Assembly (NCBI GenBank): GCA_913052565.1
Contig: CAJXFH010000001.1
Location: forward strand, 1 to 64,000
Length of the DNA: 64,000 nucleotides
Direction: 5' to 3'
Origin: TMED112 sp913052565
GTDB lineage: Bacteria; Pseudomonadota; Gammaproteobacteria; Magnimaribacterales; TMED112
Made by a program: the position numbers and the translations under genes. Of this stretch, positions 33,936-43,458 are shown one piece after another. Under the pieces are notes generated by a model, which had not been told where the DNA came from, did not search any database, and saw nothing but the letters and a program-made list of their open reading frames with translations. Numbering within the stretch: the stretch's first letter is position 1; the number at the start of each line of letters is the position of its first letter.

Positions 33936-36014
33936 TTAAAGAGATCTTTTTTCTTCTTTTTGCTCGAAGTTTTCTATGATATCGCCAGCTTTAATATCTA
34001 AATAATTCTTTATACCTATGCCGCACTCAGTGCCATTCTGAACTTCTTTAACATCGTCTTTGAAACGTCTTAGTGAATCTAACTCACCTTCATGAATTAC
34101 AACACTATCTCTAAGAACTCTTACGTGTTTTTCTCTTTTCACTGATCCTTCTGTCACCATACAACCTGCAACTAAACCAAATTCCGGTGATTTGAAAACT
34201 TCTTTTACTTCTGCCAAACCTAAAATCTTTTCTGAGTAAATCGGTTTTAGCAATCCAGATAGAAGTCTTTTTGTATCTTCAATAAGGTCATAAATAACAC
34301 TGTAATAACTGACTTCAATTCCATTTGACTCTAAAAGTTTCTTCGCCTTGTTATCAGATCTTACGTTAAAACCAACTATTCTTGCACCGGTAGTTATTGC
34401 TAGGTTTACATCAGACTCAGTTATACCGCCAATACCTGAGCTAACGATGTCAACATCAACTTCTTCGTTTCCAATTTTTAATAAAGATGCATTAATTGCT
34501 TCATTTGTTCCTGCCACATCAGACTTAATAATTATTCTCAATTTATTAATTTTTTCTTGGTCGAGAAGATCAAAGGCTGATTGAGAAGTCATAACATTCT
34601 TATCAGACCGTTCTTTAAGATAAGCAACCCTTTCATCAATAAGTGCTCTAGCATCTTTTTCAGATGGCATAACATTAAAAACCTCACCAGCTGAAACACA
34701 ATCTTCTAAACCTAATACCTCAACAGGCGTGGACGGACTAGCTTCTTTTACTGATTCTCCCGAACTATTTATAAGAGATTTGATTTTGCCTTTTTTTTCA
34801 GCGGCTACAATAATATCTCCGACTTTTAAGACGCCTTTTTGCACAAGAAAAGTTCCCAGTGGTCCTTTAAATTTATCTAATTCAGATTCTAAAATTACAC
34901 CAGTAGCTAAACCATCGACTGGGACTTTTAACTCTAATAATTCAGATTCCAATTCAATTGCATTAAGCAATTCATCTATACCTTTTTTTGTTATTGCAGA
35001 GACTGGAATCATTTGATTTTTGCCACCCCAATCCTCTGGAACCAATTCATACTTTGCTAAATCTCCTTTAACTTTTTCAATATCAGCTGCTTCAAGATCA
35101 ACTTTATTTATAGCAACTATAATCGGCACATTTGCTGCTTTAGCATGAGTTATTGCCTCTATTGTTTGGGGTTTAACGCTATCATTAGCTGCAACTACTA
35201 GGATCACAATATCTGTAGTATTTGCACCTCTAGCTCTCATAGCTGTAAATGCTTCATGTCCTGGTGTGTCTATAAAAGTAATCTTTCCTGATTTTGTTTT
35301 AACTTCGTATGCTGCAATGTGTTGAGTGATGCCTCCAGATTCACCATCAACAACATTTGTTGATTTTATTGCATCAAGTAATGAGGTTTTACCATGGTCA
35401 ACATGGCCCATAACTGTTACTACTGAATGTCTGTTTTTTGGCTCATCTATATCTTTATAAACTACTTCATATGTTGGGTAATTTGTTTCCTCTTCAGATG
35501 TGCTTTGTTCTTCTTCAAATTTAACCTTGAAACCAAATTCTTCTGCAACTAAGACTGCCGTTTCCTGATCAACCTCATCGCTGAGAGATGCCATTTCTCC
35601 TAATTCCATTAATTTTTTAACAACTTCATTTCCTCTCTTACTGAGCTTTCTTGCTAAATCATTAACTCTAATTGAACCATTGATATTTACTGATTTTTCA
35701 GCCTTTTCCTTTTTTGGCTCTTCCTTCTTCTTGGTTTCTACCTTCACAGGCTTTTTCTCTGCTTTGGGAGCAGGTGCAGATGTCTTCTTTTCAGTTGAGG
35801 GCTCAAGTTTTTTTGGAACTTCTACCTTAGGTGTTGCTACTTGAGCAGGGGAATCTTTCGAGCTTCTAATATAAGCAAGGAGCTTTTGTTTATCTTCAGT
35901 TGAAACAAGATCATCTACACTAGTTTGCGACAATCCAGCTGCTATCATTTTTTCAAGAAGAGCGTTGGGATCTATCTTTAAGATTTCAGAAAGTTTTTTT
36001 ACTGATACATCCAC
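33936..36014 (-). CDS. infB: Translation initiation factor IF-2
   Basis: GTPase that places fMet-tRNA on the 30S subunit. The 692 aa contain two IF2-N helical modules (about 1-50 and 110-165) flanking a Lys/Pro/Glu-rich linker, the G domain (G1 GHVDHGKT, G3 DTPGHEAF, G4 NKVD) and domains II to IV. The N-terminal region is much shorter than in E. coli (890 aa), so only one size class of IF-2 is expected. It lies 11 bp after nusA. Confidence 0.98.
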   Translation of the reverse strand: MDVSVKKLSEILKIDPNALLEKMIAAGLSQTSVDDLVSTEDKQKLLAYIRSSKDSPAQVATPKVEVPKKLEPSTEKKTSAPAPKAEKKPVKVETKKKEEPKKEKAEKSVNINGSIRVNDLARKLSKRGNEVVKKLMELGEMASLSDEVDQETAVLVAEEFGFKVKFEEEQSTSEEETNYPTYEVVYKDIDEPKNRHSVVTVMGHVDHGKTSLLDAIKSTNVVDGESGGITQHIAAYEVKTKSGKITFIDTPGHEAFTAMRARGANTTDIVILVVAANDSVKPQTIEAITHAKAANVPIIVAINKVDLEAADIEKVKGDLAKYELVPEDWGGKNQMIPVSAITKKGIDELLNAIELESELLELKVPVDGLATGVILESELDKFKGPLGTFLVQKGVLKVGDIIVAAEKKGKIKSLINSSGESVKEASPSTPVEVLGLEDCVSAGEVFNVMPSEKDARALIDERVAYLKERSDKNVMTSQSAFDLLDQEKINKLRIIIKSDVAGTNEAINASLLKIGNEEVDVDIVSSGIGGITESDVNLAITTGARIVGFNVRSDNKAKKLLESNGIEVSYYSVIYDLIEDTKRLLSGLLKPIYSEKILGLAEVKEVFKSPEFGLVAGCMVTEGSVKREKHVRVLRDSVVIHEGELDSLRRFKDDVKEVQNGTECGIGIKNYLDIKAGDIIENFEQKEEKRSL

Positions 36015-36025
36015 TTTGCTTCTCC

Positions 36026-37489
36026 TTAATTAAACCATGGCTTTCGAGCCTCCATTATAAGAGCTGATGCTTCTTTTTCGGTCACTTTTTCCGATATATC
36101 CATCAACTCCCCAACTGACATTTCAGCTAATTCATCAAGCTTTTTTATATTATTGGCACTTAATGCACTCAAAATATCATTAGTAATGCCATTTAAATTA
36201 ACAAGATCATCTTCCATGGTTGGATCATTAAAATCAGCATTGAAGGCGTCTTGTAGCAGAAGCTCATTAGCTTTATCCATTACTTCAGTCAATCTTTTGT
36301 CCGTTGTGAAAATTTCTTTTGTTTTTTCAGCACTTGAGTCAACTAGCTTTTCTAAACTATCTATTTCGCTTGATACAATTAGTTCTTTTTCTTTGTCAGA
36401 AAGACCTAGTCTTGATGCTAAGGCATCGTATTTTTCAACTAATGTAGAATCTTGATATTCTTTAAATTGCTCTTTATTAAGGACTTGAAACGACCAACCA
36501 ATCATATGTGTCATTAGTCTTAAATTCTGACCATTCTTCCCTATTATCTGTGCTTGGTTTTCTTCCTCAACTTCTAGAATTAATGTTGATGTTCTCTCAT
36601 CTACTAAAATAGAAAAAATCTTAATTGGTGCGAGACAATTAACTACAAATTCAGCCGGATTATCACTATGAATGAAGATATCAATTCTCTCATTGCCAAT
36701 TTCATTGGAAACTGCTTGGACTCTTGAACCTCTCATGCCAACGCAAGCTCCAACAGGATCTATTCTTCCGTCATAAGTTTTTACAGCAATTTTTGATCGA
36801 TACCCAGGATCACGAGCAATAGCTTTGATCTCGATTGTGCCCTCTGAAATTTCAGGTACTTCTTGAGTGAATAATTGCACTACCAGCCTTTCATCTGTTC
36901 TGCTTAAGATAATTTGAGGCCCTCTTGGAGTTGTCACAATCTCTTTTATAACTGCTCTTACTCTGTCATTTAATTTAAATATTTCACCAGGAATAATTTG
37001 ATCTCTTGGAATTTGGGCGTTCAAGTCCTCTTCAATTTCCAGAAGAAGAAAGTCCCTATTGATTCTTTTTACTTGACCAGAAATTACCTCTCCAACAAGG
37101 CTCTCATATTTCGCTGTAATTTTGCTTCTTTCAGCTTCTCTTACTTTTTGAATGATAACTTGCTTGGCTGCCTGTGCTGATATTCGACCAAAATCAATAT
37201 TATCGATTTTTTTTGTAGCTAAGTCTTCTTCAACAGCATGATCTGAAAGCTCACTTGAAAGTATTTGGAATACATCACTTTCATCTATTTCATCAACAAT
37301 GTTCCATTTTCTAAATGTTTCATACTCTCCAGTATTTCTATCAATTATGACATCAATTATTGCCTCATCATCAACAAGTTTCTTTGTTGCGCTGGAAATC
37401 GCTTCTTCAAGAGCTTGAAAAATAATATCTTTCTCAACTCCTTTCTCCATTGAAACCGAAGCAACTACTTCTAATATCTGTTTATTCAT
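36026..37489 (-). CDS. nusA: Transcription termination/antitermination protein NusA
   Basis: RNA polymerase-binding pausing and antitermination factor. The 487 aa have the N-terminal polymerase-binding domain, S1 (VGEVISGQVKRINRDFLLLE), two KH domains (VGACVGMRGSRVQAV; AQIIGKNGQNLRLM) and acidic C-terminal helix-hairpin-helix repeats of the gammaproteobacterial type. It overlaps rimP by 8 bp. Confidence 0.98.
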   Translation of the reverse strand: MNKQILEVVASVSMEKGVEKDIIFQALEEAISSATKKLVDDEAIIDVIIDRNTGEYETFRKWNIVDEIDESDVFQILSSELSDHAVEEDLATKKIDNIDFGRISAQAAKQVIIQKVREAERSKITAKYESLVGEVISGQVKRINRDFLLLEIEEDLNAQIPRDQIIPGEIFKLNDRVRAVIKEIVTTPRGPQIILSRTDERLVVQLFTQEVPEISEGTIEIKAIARDPGYRSKIAVKTYDGRIDPVGACVGMRGSRVQAVSNEIGNERIDIFIHSDNPAEFVVNCLAPIKIFSILVDERTSTLILEVEEENQAQIIGKNGQNLRLMTHMIGWSFQVLNKEQFKEYQDSTLVEKYDALASRLGLSDKEKELIVSSEIDSLEKLVDSSAEKTKEIFTTDKRLTEVMDKANELLLQDAFNADFNDPTMEDDLVNLNGITNDILSALSANNIKKLDELAEMSVGELMDISEKVTEKEASALIMEARKPWFN

Positions 37490-37958
37490 TCTTTTTTTTC
37501 TCTATTTGATCATCTAGATCAAGTTTACCTACTTCTATATTGCTAAATTCAAGCAATAGTGTTCCTCCTTCTGTTTTGACAGAAATTTCTGATTCCAAAA
37601 CTTCTAGGAGAGTACCTTTTATTTTTCTAAGGTCATTGACCTTAGAGAAGAGTGTTAATGATACTACATCTCCAACAAATTTTTTATATTGTTTTTGATT
37701 AAATAATTTTCTATCTAATCCAGGAGAAGACACCTCAAAGAAAGCAAATTCTGAAAAAATGTCTTCATGTTGAAAATGATAGTCAATTTCTCTACTTACT
37801 TTGGTGCAGTCATTGATATCCACACCTTGTATAGCATCAATATAGATTCGCAAAAGCCTTCCTTTACCTTTTGCTGATCCGAACTCTATGCCCCAAAGTT
37901 CACATCCAGTTTCTTCGATAATTGGGGTCAAAAAGGCCTCTATGTCTTTCTTAATCAT
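37482..37958 (-). CDS. rimP: Ribosome maturation factor RimP
   Basis: Needed for 30S assembly. The 158 aa from the ATG ending at 37958 (MIKKDIEAFLTPIIEETGCELWGIEF) match the family, with ISREIDYHF...EFAFFEVSSPGLDRKLF in the middle. An upstream in-frame ATG at 37991 would start inside tRNA-fMet and is rejected. The true start is only 6 nt after the tRNA CCA, with no Shine-Dalgarno in the gap. Confidence 0.95.
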   Translation of the reverse strand: MIKKDIEAFLTPIIEETGCELWGIEFGSAKGKGRLLRIYIDAIQGVDINDCTKVSREIDYHFQHEDIFSEFAFFEVSSPGLDRKLFNQKQYKKFVGDVVSLTLFSKVNDLRKIKGTLLEVLESEISVKTEGGTLLLEFSNIEVGKLDLDDQIEKKKNE

Positions 37959-37964
37959 TATAGT

Positions 37965-38041
<77 letters not shown>

Positions 38042-38051
38042 GTGACGTTAA

Positions 38052-38080
38052 AGGATAGTTAAAAGACTTAGAATGGTCAA
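38052..38080 (-). promoter_or_regulatory. Promoter of the tRNA-fMet/nusA/infB operon
   Basis: On the minus strand, TTGACC (38075-38080), a 17 bp spacer and TATCCT (38052-38057). The predicted start is about 5 nt before the tRNA. This is the only promoter I see for the eight-gene run down to pnp. Confidence 0.65.
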
Positions 38081-38091
38081 TATTTATAGAC

Positions 38092-38097
38092 TATAAT
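38092..38097 (+). promoter_or_regulatory. -10 box of tRNA-Leu
   Basis: Perfect TATAAT 19 nt before the tRNA-Leu 5' end; the -35 region (around 38068-38073, TTAGAA) is weak. It lies in the 75 bp divergent gap shared with the tRNA-fMet promoter. Confidence 0.5.
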
Positions 38098-38116
38098 TTA
38101 CTCTTTCTTCAGAAAA

Positions 38117-38202
38117 GCCGAAGTGGCGGAATTGGTAGACGCGCTATCTTGAGGGGGTAGTAAGCAATGCTTGTGAGGGTTCAAGTCCCTCCTTCGGCAC
38201 CA
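38117..38202 (+). tRNA. tRNA-Leu (anticodon GAG)
   Basis: 86 nt class-II tRNA with a long variable arm and encoded CCA. Acceptor GCCGAAG/CTTCGGC; anticodon stem CTATC/GGTAG with one T-G pair; loop TTGAGGG containing GAG. The base after its CCA is the last base of the secG stop codon on the opposite strand, so the two genes abut with no gap. It is oriented opposite to secG. Confidence 0.95.
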
Positions 38203-38493
38203 TTACTCTACAGGTGGTTCGTCAAGAAATTCTTCTATGACATCCTCTGTAACATTCAAAGTGAGTTCTTGCTTAGATAAGTATGCAACCATCAGAGCAA
38301 GAATAAAAAATACAGTAATTAGTCCCCAAACTAAGTTTGAAAGAAAGTTTGTTGGTCCTAGTGGTCCGAAAAGAGAATCTGAACTACCGCCTCCAAAAGC
38401 TGAACCAAGATCTGATCCTTTGCCTTGTTGCAATAAAATGGCACCTACAATTAGGACTGCAAGCACTACCAACAAAATATAGATCAATGTCAT
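38203..38493 (-). CDS. secG: Protein translocase subunit SecG
   Basis: Small subunit of the SecYEG translocon. The 96 aa have two membrane helices (about 3-22 and 51-71) and the conserved cytosolic LLQQGKGSDLGSAFGGGSSDSLFG loop between them, given here in two parts: LLQQGKGSDLG then SAFGGGSSDSLFG. The C-terminus is acidic. It overlaps tpiA by 4 bp and ends flush against tRNA-Leu. Confidence 0.96.
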   Translation of the reverse strand: MTLIYILLVVLAVLIVGAILLQQGKGSDLGSAFGGGSSDSLFGPLGPTNFLSNLVWGLITVFFILALMVAYLSKQELTLNVTEDVIEEFLDEPPVE

Positions 38494-39179
38494 AACGCCG
38501 CTATCTTAGCAAATTCTTTAGGGTTTAGAGAAGCCCCACCAACTAAAAGGCCATTAATATCTGTTTTTTCATGTAAATCATCACAATTCTCAACATTTAC
38601 ACTACCTCCATAAAGAATTTCTATTTCTTGATCGAATTCAGATCTTAAGAAATCAACTACCTCATTTATGTCATCATTTTCAGCATGCTCGCCTGTTCCA
38701 ATAGCCCAGATCGGTTCATAAGCGAAGATTATTTTCCCACGAAATGATTTAAAACTTGAGACTTGAGATTTAAGATAGCCAATTGTGTCATTATTTGTTC
38801 TAACTTCCTGCGGCTCACCGATGCAAACAATTGGTGTTATCTCATATTGAATTAGTTCATTAAATTTTTCCATTATCTCTGCATTAGATTCATTTAAATA
38901 TTTTCTGGATTCTGAATGTCCAATAATGCAATATTTTATTTGTGTGTCTTGCAGCATTTTTGCTGATATTTGTGATGTATAAGCTCCATCTTTTTTTGAA
39001 GATACATTTTGGGCAGCTACATTTAAGTCATAACCATTAAACTCAGATAAATAGATATGTGGAATTGCCAAAATAATATTATTTTGTGATTTATGGTTCT
39101 GCTTAAATTCAAAAATCCAGTTTTTTATGAACTCTGATGAGCCATTCATCTTAAAATTGGCAACAATCGTCTTCGACAT
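38490..39179 (-). CDS. tpiA: Triosephosphate isomerase
   Basis: Interconverts dihydroxyacetone phosphate and glyceraldehyde 3-phosphate. The 229 aa are shorter than E. coli (255) but keep the N-terminal ANFKMNG (Lys), catalytic His in CIIGHSESRKY, catalytic Glu in FAYEPIWAIGTG, and phosphate-binding LYGGSVN and GLLVGGASL. It lies between glmM and secG as in Pseudomonas. Confidence 0.96.
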   Translation of the reverse strand: MSKTIVANFKMNGSSEFIKNWIFEFKQNHKSQNNIILAIPHIYLSEFNGYDLNVAAQNVSSKKDGAYTSQISAKMLQDTQIKYCIIGHSESRKYLNESNAEIMEKFNELIQYEITPIVCIGEPQEVRTNNDTIGYLKSQVSSFKSFRGKIIFAYEPIWAIGTGEHAENDDINEVVDFLRSEFDQEIEILYGGSVNVENCDDLHEKTDINGLLVGGASLNPKEFAKIAAL

Positions 39180-40489
39180 TATTTTATTAGGCTCTCGATT
39201 TTAGAGAAGATAGCTTCTTTATCACTATCAGTTTGCGCTTCTACCATGGCTCTAATTATTGGTTGTGTTCCTGATTTTCTTATTGATATTCTTGCATCTG
39301 GATGATCACTTTTTAGTTTTTCGAGATCACTACAAAATTCATTTGATTCTATTAGAGCTAAATCTTCAACTTCAAAATTCATTAATGCTTGTGGTTTATA
39401 ATCAATTTTAGAGTGGATGTCTTTCACGTTTAAATCCAGTTCACTCAAGGCTGATAAAGTTTGAATTAGAGCAATATTAGCATCACCACTTTCGGAAAAC
39501 TCCCTTTGTATAATGTGTCCAGAAGGTTCAGTGCCTAAGTTAAGATCATTTTTTACTAGCTCTCTAGATATAAATTTATCTCCTACTTTTGTTCTAATAC
39601 ACTCTATGTCGATTTTTTTTAACGCATCAATTGTTCCTTGATTAGTCATTTCTGTGCCCACAACTTTTTCAGATGACTCTTTACCTTGAATTTTATTTCT
39701 AGCTGCTAGAACATAGAGAATATCATCACCTGACATAACTCTGCCTTCTCCATCAGATAAGATTAATCTGTCACCATCGCCATCAACCGCTACACAATAA
39801 TCAACATCATGTTCTTTGACATACTCATCAAATAATTCGTTTTTGAGCACAGCACAGTTTTCATTTATGTTGAACCCATCTGGATCACAGTTAATTGAGA
39901 CAACATCTGCGCCTAATTCTCTCAATAACATTGGTGTAATTTTGTAATTTGCTCCATTTGCGGCATCAACAAGTATCTTTTTGCCTTGCAGGTTATAGAC
40001 ACCTTTTAATGTGCTTTTACAATACTCTACGTATCTACCTGAAGCACTATCAATTCTAAAAGCTTTGCCAAGTTCTTTTGCTCTTACGGGTTTGCTTGAT
40101 TGATTAAGTCTGCTTTCAATCTCCTTCTCAAGATCCTCTGAAATTTTTCTTCCATGTCTATTAAAGAACTTAATTCCATTATCGTAAAAAGGATTGTGGC
40201 TTGCACTTATAACAACTCCAAATTGACCGGCATAAGTGGCTGTTAAAAAAGAAACTGCAGGTGTTGGTATTGGGCCAGCCAGCTTCACATCTATTCCAGC
40301 AGATATAAAGCCTGCTTGTAGAGCTGCTTCTAACATATAACCAGAAACCCTTGTGTCTTTGCCTATTATGACAGAATCATAGCCTTTTTCTTTGATTATC
40401 GAGCCCGTATGAAACCCTAATCCAAGGCAAAAATCGGGCGTAATAATAGTGTCTGCAGGCCCTCTAAAGCCGTCTGTACCTATTTTCAT
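39179..40489 (-). CDS. glmM: Phosphoglucosamine mutase
   Basis: Converts glucosamine 6-phosphate to the 1-phosphate for UDP-GlcNAc synthesis. The 436 aa have the phosphoserine loop VVISASHNPFYDNGIKFF, metal loop DGDGDRLILSD, sugar loop GTEPSGHII and phosphate-binding RKSGTQPIIR. It overlaps tpiA by one base and lies 3 bp after ftsH; folP, normally between ftsH and glmM, is absent. Confidence 0.97.
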   Translation of the reverse strand: MKIGTDGFRGPADTIITPDFCLGLGFHTGSIIKEKGYDSVIIGKDTRVSGYMLEAALQAGFISAGIDVKLAGPIPTPAVSFLTATYAGQFGVVISASHNPFYDNGIKFFNRHGRKISEDLEKEIESRLNQSSKPVRAKELGKAFRIDSASGRYVEYCKSTLKGVYNLQGKKILVDAANGANYKITPMLLRELGADVVSINCDPDGFNINENCAVLKNELFDEYVKEHDVDYCVAVDGDGDRLILSDGEGRVMSGDDILYVLAARNKIQGKESSEKVVGTEMTNQGTIDALKKIDIECIRTKVGDKFISRELVKNDLNLGTEPSGHIIQREFSESGDANIALIQTLSALSELDLNVKDIHSKIDYKPQALMNFEVEDLALIESNEFCSDLEKLKSDHPDARISIRKSGTQPIIRAMVEAQTDSDKEAIFSKIESLIK

Positions 40490-40492
40490 TTG

Positions 40493-42397
40493 TTAAGTAC
40501 CTTGAACTGGTTTGGAAGAACTTGATACTTTCGATTTTGTTTTTGGACTTTGGTCATTATCATCGCTCTTATCTCTTGGAACTGCACCTGCCATTATATC
40601 TGAAATCTGTTCTTGATCTATTGTTTCATACTTCAGCAGGGCATCAGCCATATTATGCAACTTATCCATGTTAGCAGCTAATATCGATCCAGCTTTTTCG
40701 TAACAGCTTGTAATAATAGCTCTGACCTCATCATCTATTTGCTTTGCTGTTTCCTCAGAAAAAATACGTTTTTTTGCTCCAGCTGAACGACCTAAGAAAG
40801 GGTTTTCATCTTCATCGTCATATTTGAGTGTGCCAAGCTTATCTGAGAAGCCCCATTTAGTAACCATATTTCTGGCTAAATCTGTTGCTCTCTCGATATC
40901 ATTTGAGGCACCTGTTGTTATACCATCTTTTCCATTAATTAATTCTTCTGCTACACGACCACCAAATAAACTCGTAATTTGACTTACTAATGCTGTTTTT
41001 GAATATGTGTAGACATCTTCTTCTGGCAAGAACATTGTAACGCCGAGAGCACCACCTCTAGGTATTATAGTTACTTTATAAACCGGGTTATGTTCAGGAA
41101 GGTTTAAGCCAACTATTGCATGTCCAGCTTCATGGTATGCAGTAAGTTTCTTCTGTTCCTCATTGAGAATCATCGATTTTCTTTCAGAACCCATCATTAT
41201 TTTGTCTTTTGCAAAATCTAAATGCTCATGTGTCACTTTCTTCAAATTGTTTCTAGCTGCTAGAAGTGCAGCTTCATTCACTAGATTTGCGAGATCAGCT
41301 CCAGAAAAACCAGGTGTGCCTCTAGCAATAACACTTGGGTCAACTGACTTATCAATTGGAACTTTTTTCAGGTGAACGTTCAATATATGTTCTCTACCTT
41401 TGATATCAGGCAAACCAACCATTACTTGTCTATCAAATCTACCTGGTCTTAAAAGTGCTGCGTCTAGCACGTCTGGTCTATTAGTTGCAGCAATGACAAT
41501 TACACCAAGATTTTCTTCAAAACCATCCATCTCAACAAGAAGCTGATTTAATGTTTGTTCTCTTTCATCATGCCCACCACCAAGTCCTGCACCTCTTTGT
41601 CTACCAACTGCATCAATTTCGTCTATAAAAACAATACATGGCGAATGTTTTTTTGCTTGTTCAAACATATCACGGACTCTTGATGCTCCAACACCAACGA
41701 ACATTTCTACGAAATCTGAGCCTGAAATTGTAAAGAAGGGAACTTTTGCTTCCCCAGCAACAGCTCTAGCCAAGAGAGTTTTCCCTGTTCCAGGAGGGCC
41801 TACCATTAAAATTCCTCTTGGAATTTTTCCGCCAACTTTGATAAATTTTGCTGGATCTTTTAAAAAGTCGACTAGTTCTTTTACGTCCTCTTTGGCTTCT
41901 TCGCATCCTGCTACATCACTGAAGTTAGTTTTAACGTGTCCACCATCTAAAAGTTTCGCTTTGCTTCTGCCAAATGTCATTGGTCCACCTTTGCCACCAA
42001 CGCCGCCTTGCATCTGTCTCATGAATAAGAAAAATATACCCAAGAGCAGTAGAAGTGGGAACGCCCCAATAAGTAGTTGTGACCAAACGCTTGGTTTTTC
42101 TAATGCTTCAAACGCTATTTCGACATCAGCTTCTGTTAAGCTCTCATTTAAATCTTGATCGCTTATATAAGCTGGTTTTTGTGTTGTGTATCTTGTACCG
42201 TTGAATCTTTCTACCTCGACAGTCATTTGATCGCCTTTGTAGACAATAGATTTAACTTTTTTTCCTTTTACTTCCTGCTTAAATTCTGAGTAAGTAAGCT
42301 CTTCTTTTACAGAACCACCAGAATAGTTATCGAGCAGCATGAACATAAGTAGTCCTGCTGTTAACCAAAATAAAAGGTTTCTCCCCAAATTTTTCAT
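40493..42397 (-). CDS. ftsH: ATP-dependent zinc metalloprotease FtsH
   Basis: Inner-membrane AAA+ protease that degrades LpxC, SecY and other membrane or unstable proteins. The 634 aa have two membrane helices (about 8-23 and 108-128) flanking a periplasmic domain, the AAA module (Walker A GPPGTGKT, Walker B CIVFIDEIDAVGRQRG, SRH region NRPDVLDAALLRPGRFDRQ) and the zinc site HEAGH. It sits between rlmE and glmM. Confidence 0.98.
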   Translation of the reverse strand: MKNLGRNLLFWLTAGLLMFMLLDNYSGGSVKEELTYSEFKQEVKGKKVKSIVYKGDQMTVEVERFNGTRYTTQKPAYISDQDLNESLTEADVEIAFEALEKPSVWSQLLIGAFPLLLLLGIFFLFMRQMQGGVGGKGGPMTFGRSKAKLLDGGHVKTNFSDVAGCEEAKEDVKELVDFLKDPAKFIKVGGKIPRGILMVGPPGTGKTLLARAVAGEAKVPFFTISGSDFVEMFVGVGASRVRDMFEQAKKHSPCIVFIDEIDAVGRQRGAGLGGGHDEREQTLNQLLVEMDGFEENLGVIVIAATNRPDVLDAALLRPGRFDRQVMVGLPDIKGREHILNVHLKKVPIDKSVDPSVIARGTPGFSGADLANLVNEAALLAARNNLKKVTHEHLDFAKDKIMMGSERKSMILNEEQKKLTAYHEAGHAIVGLNLPEHNPVYKVTIIPRGGALGVTMFLPEEDVYTYSKTALVSQITSLFGGRVAEELINGKDGITTGASNDIERATDLARNMVTKWGFSDKLGTLKYDDEDENPFLGRSAGAKKRIFSEETAKQIDDEVRAIITSCYEKAGSILAANMDKLHNMADALLKYETIDQEQISDIMAGAVPRDKSDDNDQSPKTKSKVSSSSKPVQGT

Positions 42398-42404
42398 GTT
42401 TTCT

Positions 42405-42983
42405 TTATTTAGGGATTAATCCTAACAAATAAACCTCAGCAGAAGAAGTTTTTGAAGCTGGAGGCTTTTCAAGGAAAACTCGATGGAAAGAGCTCATAAA
42501 TTCTTTTTTTAATTGTTTTAAATTTTGATTGTTAAATGTTTTTATCAATAGGGCACCTGATTTACTTAGTGCTGTTTTTGAGAGCTCAAGGCAAAAATAG
42601 TTCAAATCTTTATTGCTTTCATCATCTACAAGCTTAATACCTGATAAGTTCACAGACATATCACTCAAAATTAGATCAATATCTTTTTTTTCAGATTGAA
42701 TGAGCTCTGAAAAGCCCTTGGCATATAAATCCAATTGAATAAAATCAATCCCTTCAACTTTATCCATTGGCAATATGTCGATTGCTTTACATACACAACT
42801 TGAGCTCTTTCTTTTTGAAATAACTTGTGACCATCCGCCTGGTGCACTGCCTAATTCAAGAATGGATGATGCTTTCTGTATGAGCTTATGCTTATCGTCA
42901 ATTTGAATGAGCTTGTATGAAGCTCGAGATTTAAAACCCTCGAGTTTTGCTTTCTTTGCCCATGTATCTTGAATATCTCTCAA
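42405..42983 (-). CDS. rlmE: 23S rRNA 2'-O-ribose U2552 methyltransferase
   Basis: RrmJ/FtsJ methylates the A-loop of 23S rRNA. The 192 aa include KAKLEGFKSRASYKLIQID, the SAM motif LELGSAPGGWSQ, and catalytic K-D-K-E residues (Lys in the N-terminus, Asp in LILSDMSVN, Lys in LLIKTFN, Glu near VFLEKPPASK). It overlaps greA by 4 bp. The usual upstream neighbour yhbY is missing. Confidence 0.96.
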   Translation of the reverse strand: MRDIQDTWAKKAKLEGFKSRASYKLIQIDDKHKLIQKASSILELGSAPGGWSQVISKRKSSSCVCKAIDILPMDKVEGIDFIQLDLYAKGFSELIQSEKKDIDLILSDMSVNLSGIKLVDDESNKDLNYFCLELSKTALSKSGALLIKTFNNQNLKQLKKEFMSSFHRVFLEKPPASKTSSAEVYLLGLIPK

Positions 42984-43456
42984 ACCAATTTTATGTCAGT
43001 GATTTCATATTCTTTTAGGCCGCCAGGAGTTTCAACCTCAACGAATTCTCCTAACTCCTTTTTTATTAGTGATCTAGCCATTGGGGTTGTAAAGGAAATA
43101 GTATTATTTTCAATGTCAGCTTCGGCATCACCAACTATTTGATATGTTTTGATTTCTTCTGATTCAAGATCTTTAATGGTAACCGTTGATCCAAAAATGA
43201 CCCTATCTTCGACACCCATAGTTGTATATTCGACAACCTGAGATATTGAAAGGACCTCTTCGAGCTCTCTTATCCTAGCTTCATTAAGACCCTGCTCTTC
43301 TCTAGCAGCATGATATTCTGCATTTTCTTTTAAATCACCATGGGCCCTTGCTTCTGAAATTGCATCTATGATTTCTTGTCGTTTTACGTTTTTGAGCTGA
43401 TCGAGCTCCGATCTTAATTTTTTCTGGCCCTCTGGCGTTATTGGTCTTTTATCCAT
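42980..43456 (-). CDS. greA: Transcription elongation factor GreA
   Basis: Stimulates RNA cleavage by backtracked RNA polymerase. The 158 aa have the N-terminal coiled coil with tip acids (ISEARAHGDLKENAEYHAA) and the C-terminal FKBP-like domain (FTTPMARSLIKKELGEFVEVETPGG, given here only by its outline). It lies 2 bp after carB. Confidence 0.97.
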   Translation of the reverse strand: MDKRPITPEGQKKLRSELDQLKNVKRQEIIDAISEARAHGDLKENAEYHAAREEQGLNEARIRELEEVLSISQVVEYTTMGVEDRVIFGSTVTIKDLESEEIKTYQIVGDAEADIENNTISFTTPMARSLIKKELGEFVEVETPGGLKEYEITDIKLV

Positions 43457-43458
43457 CT

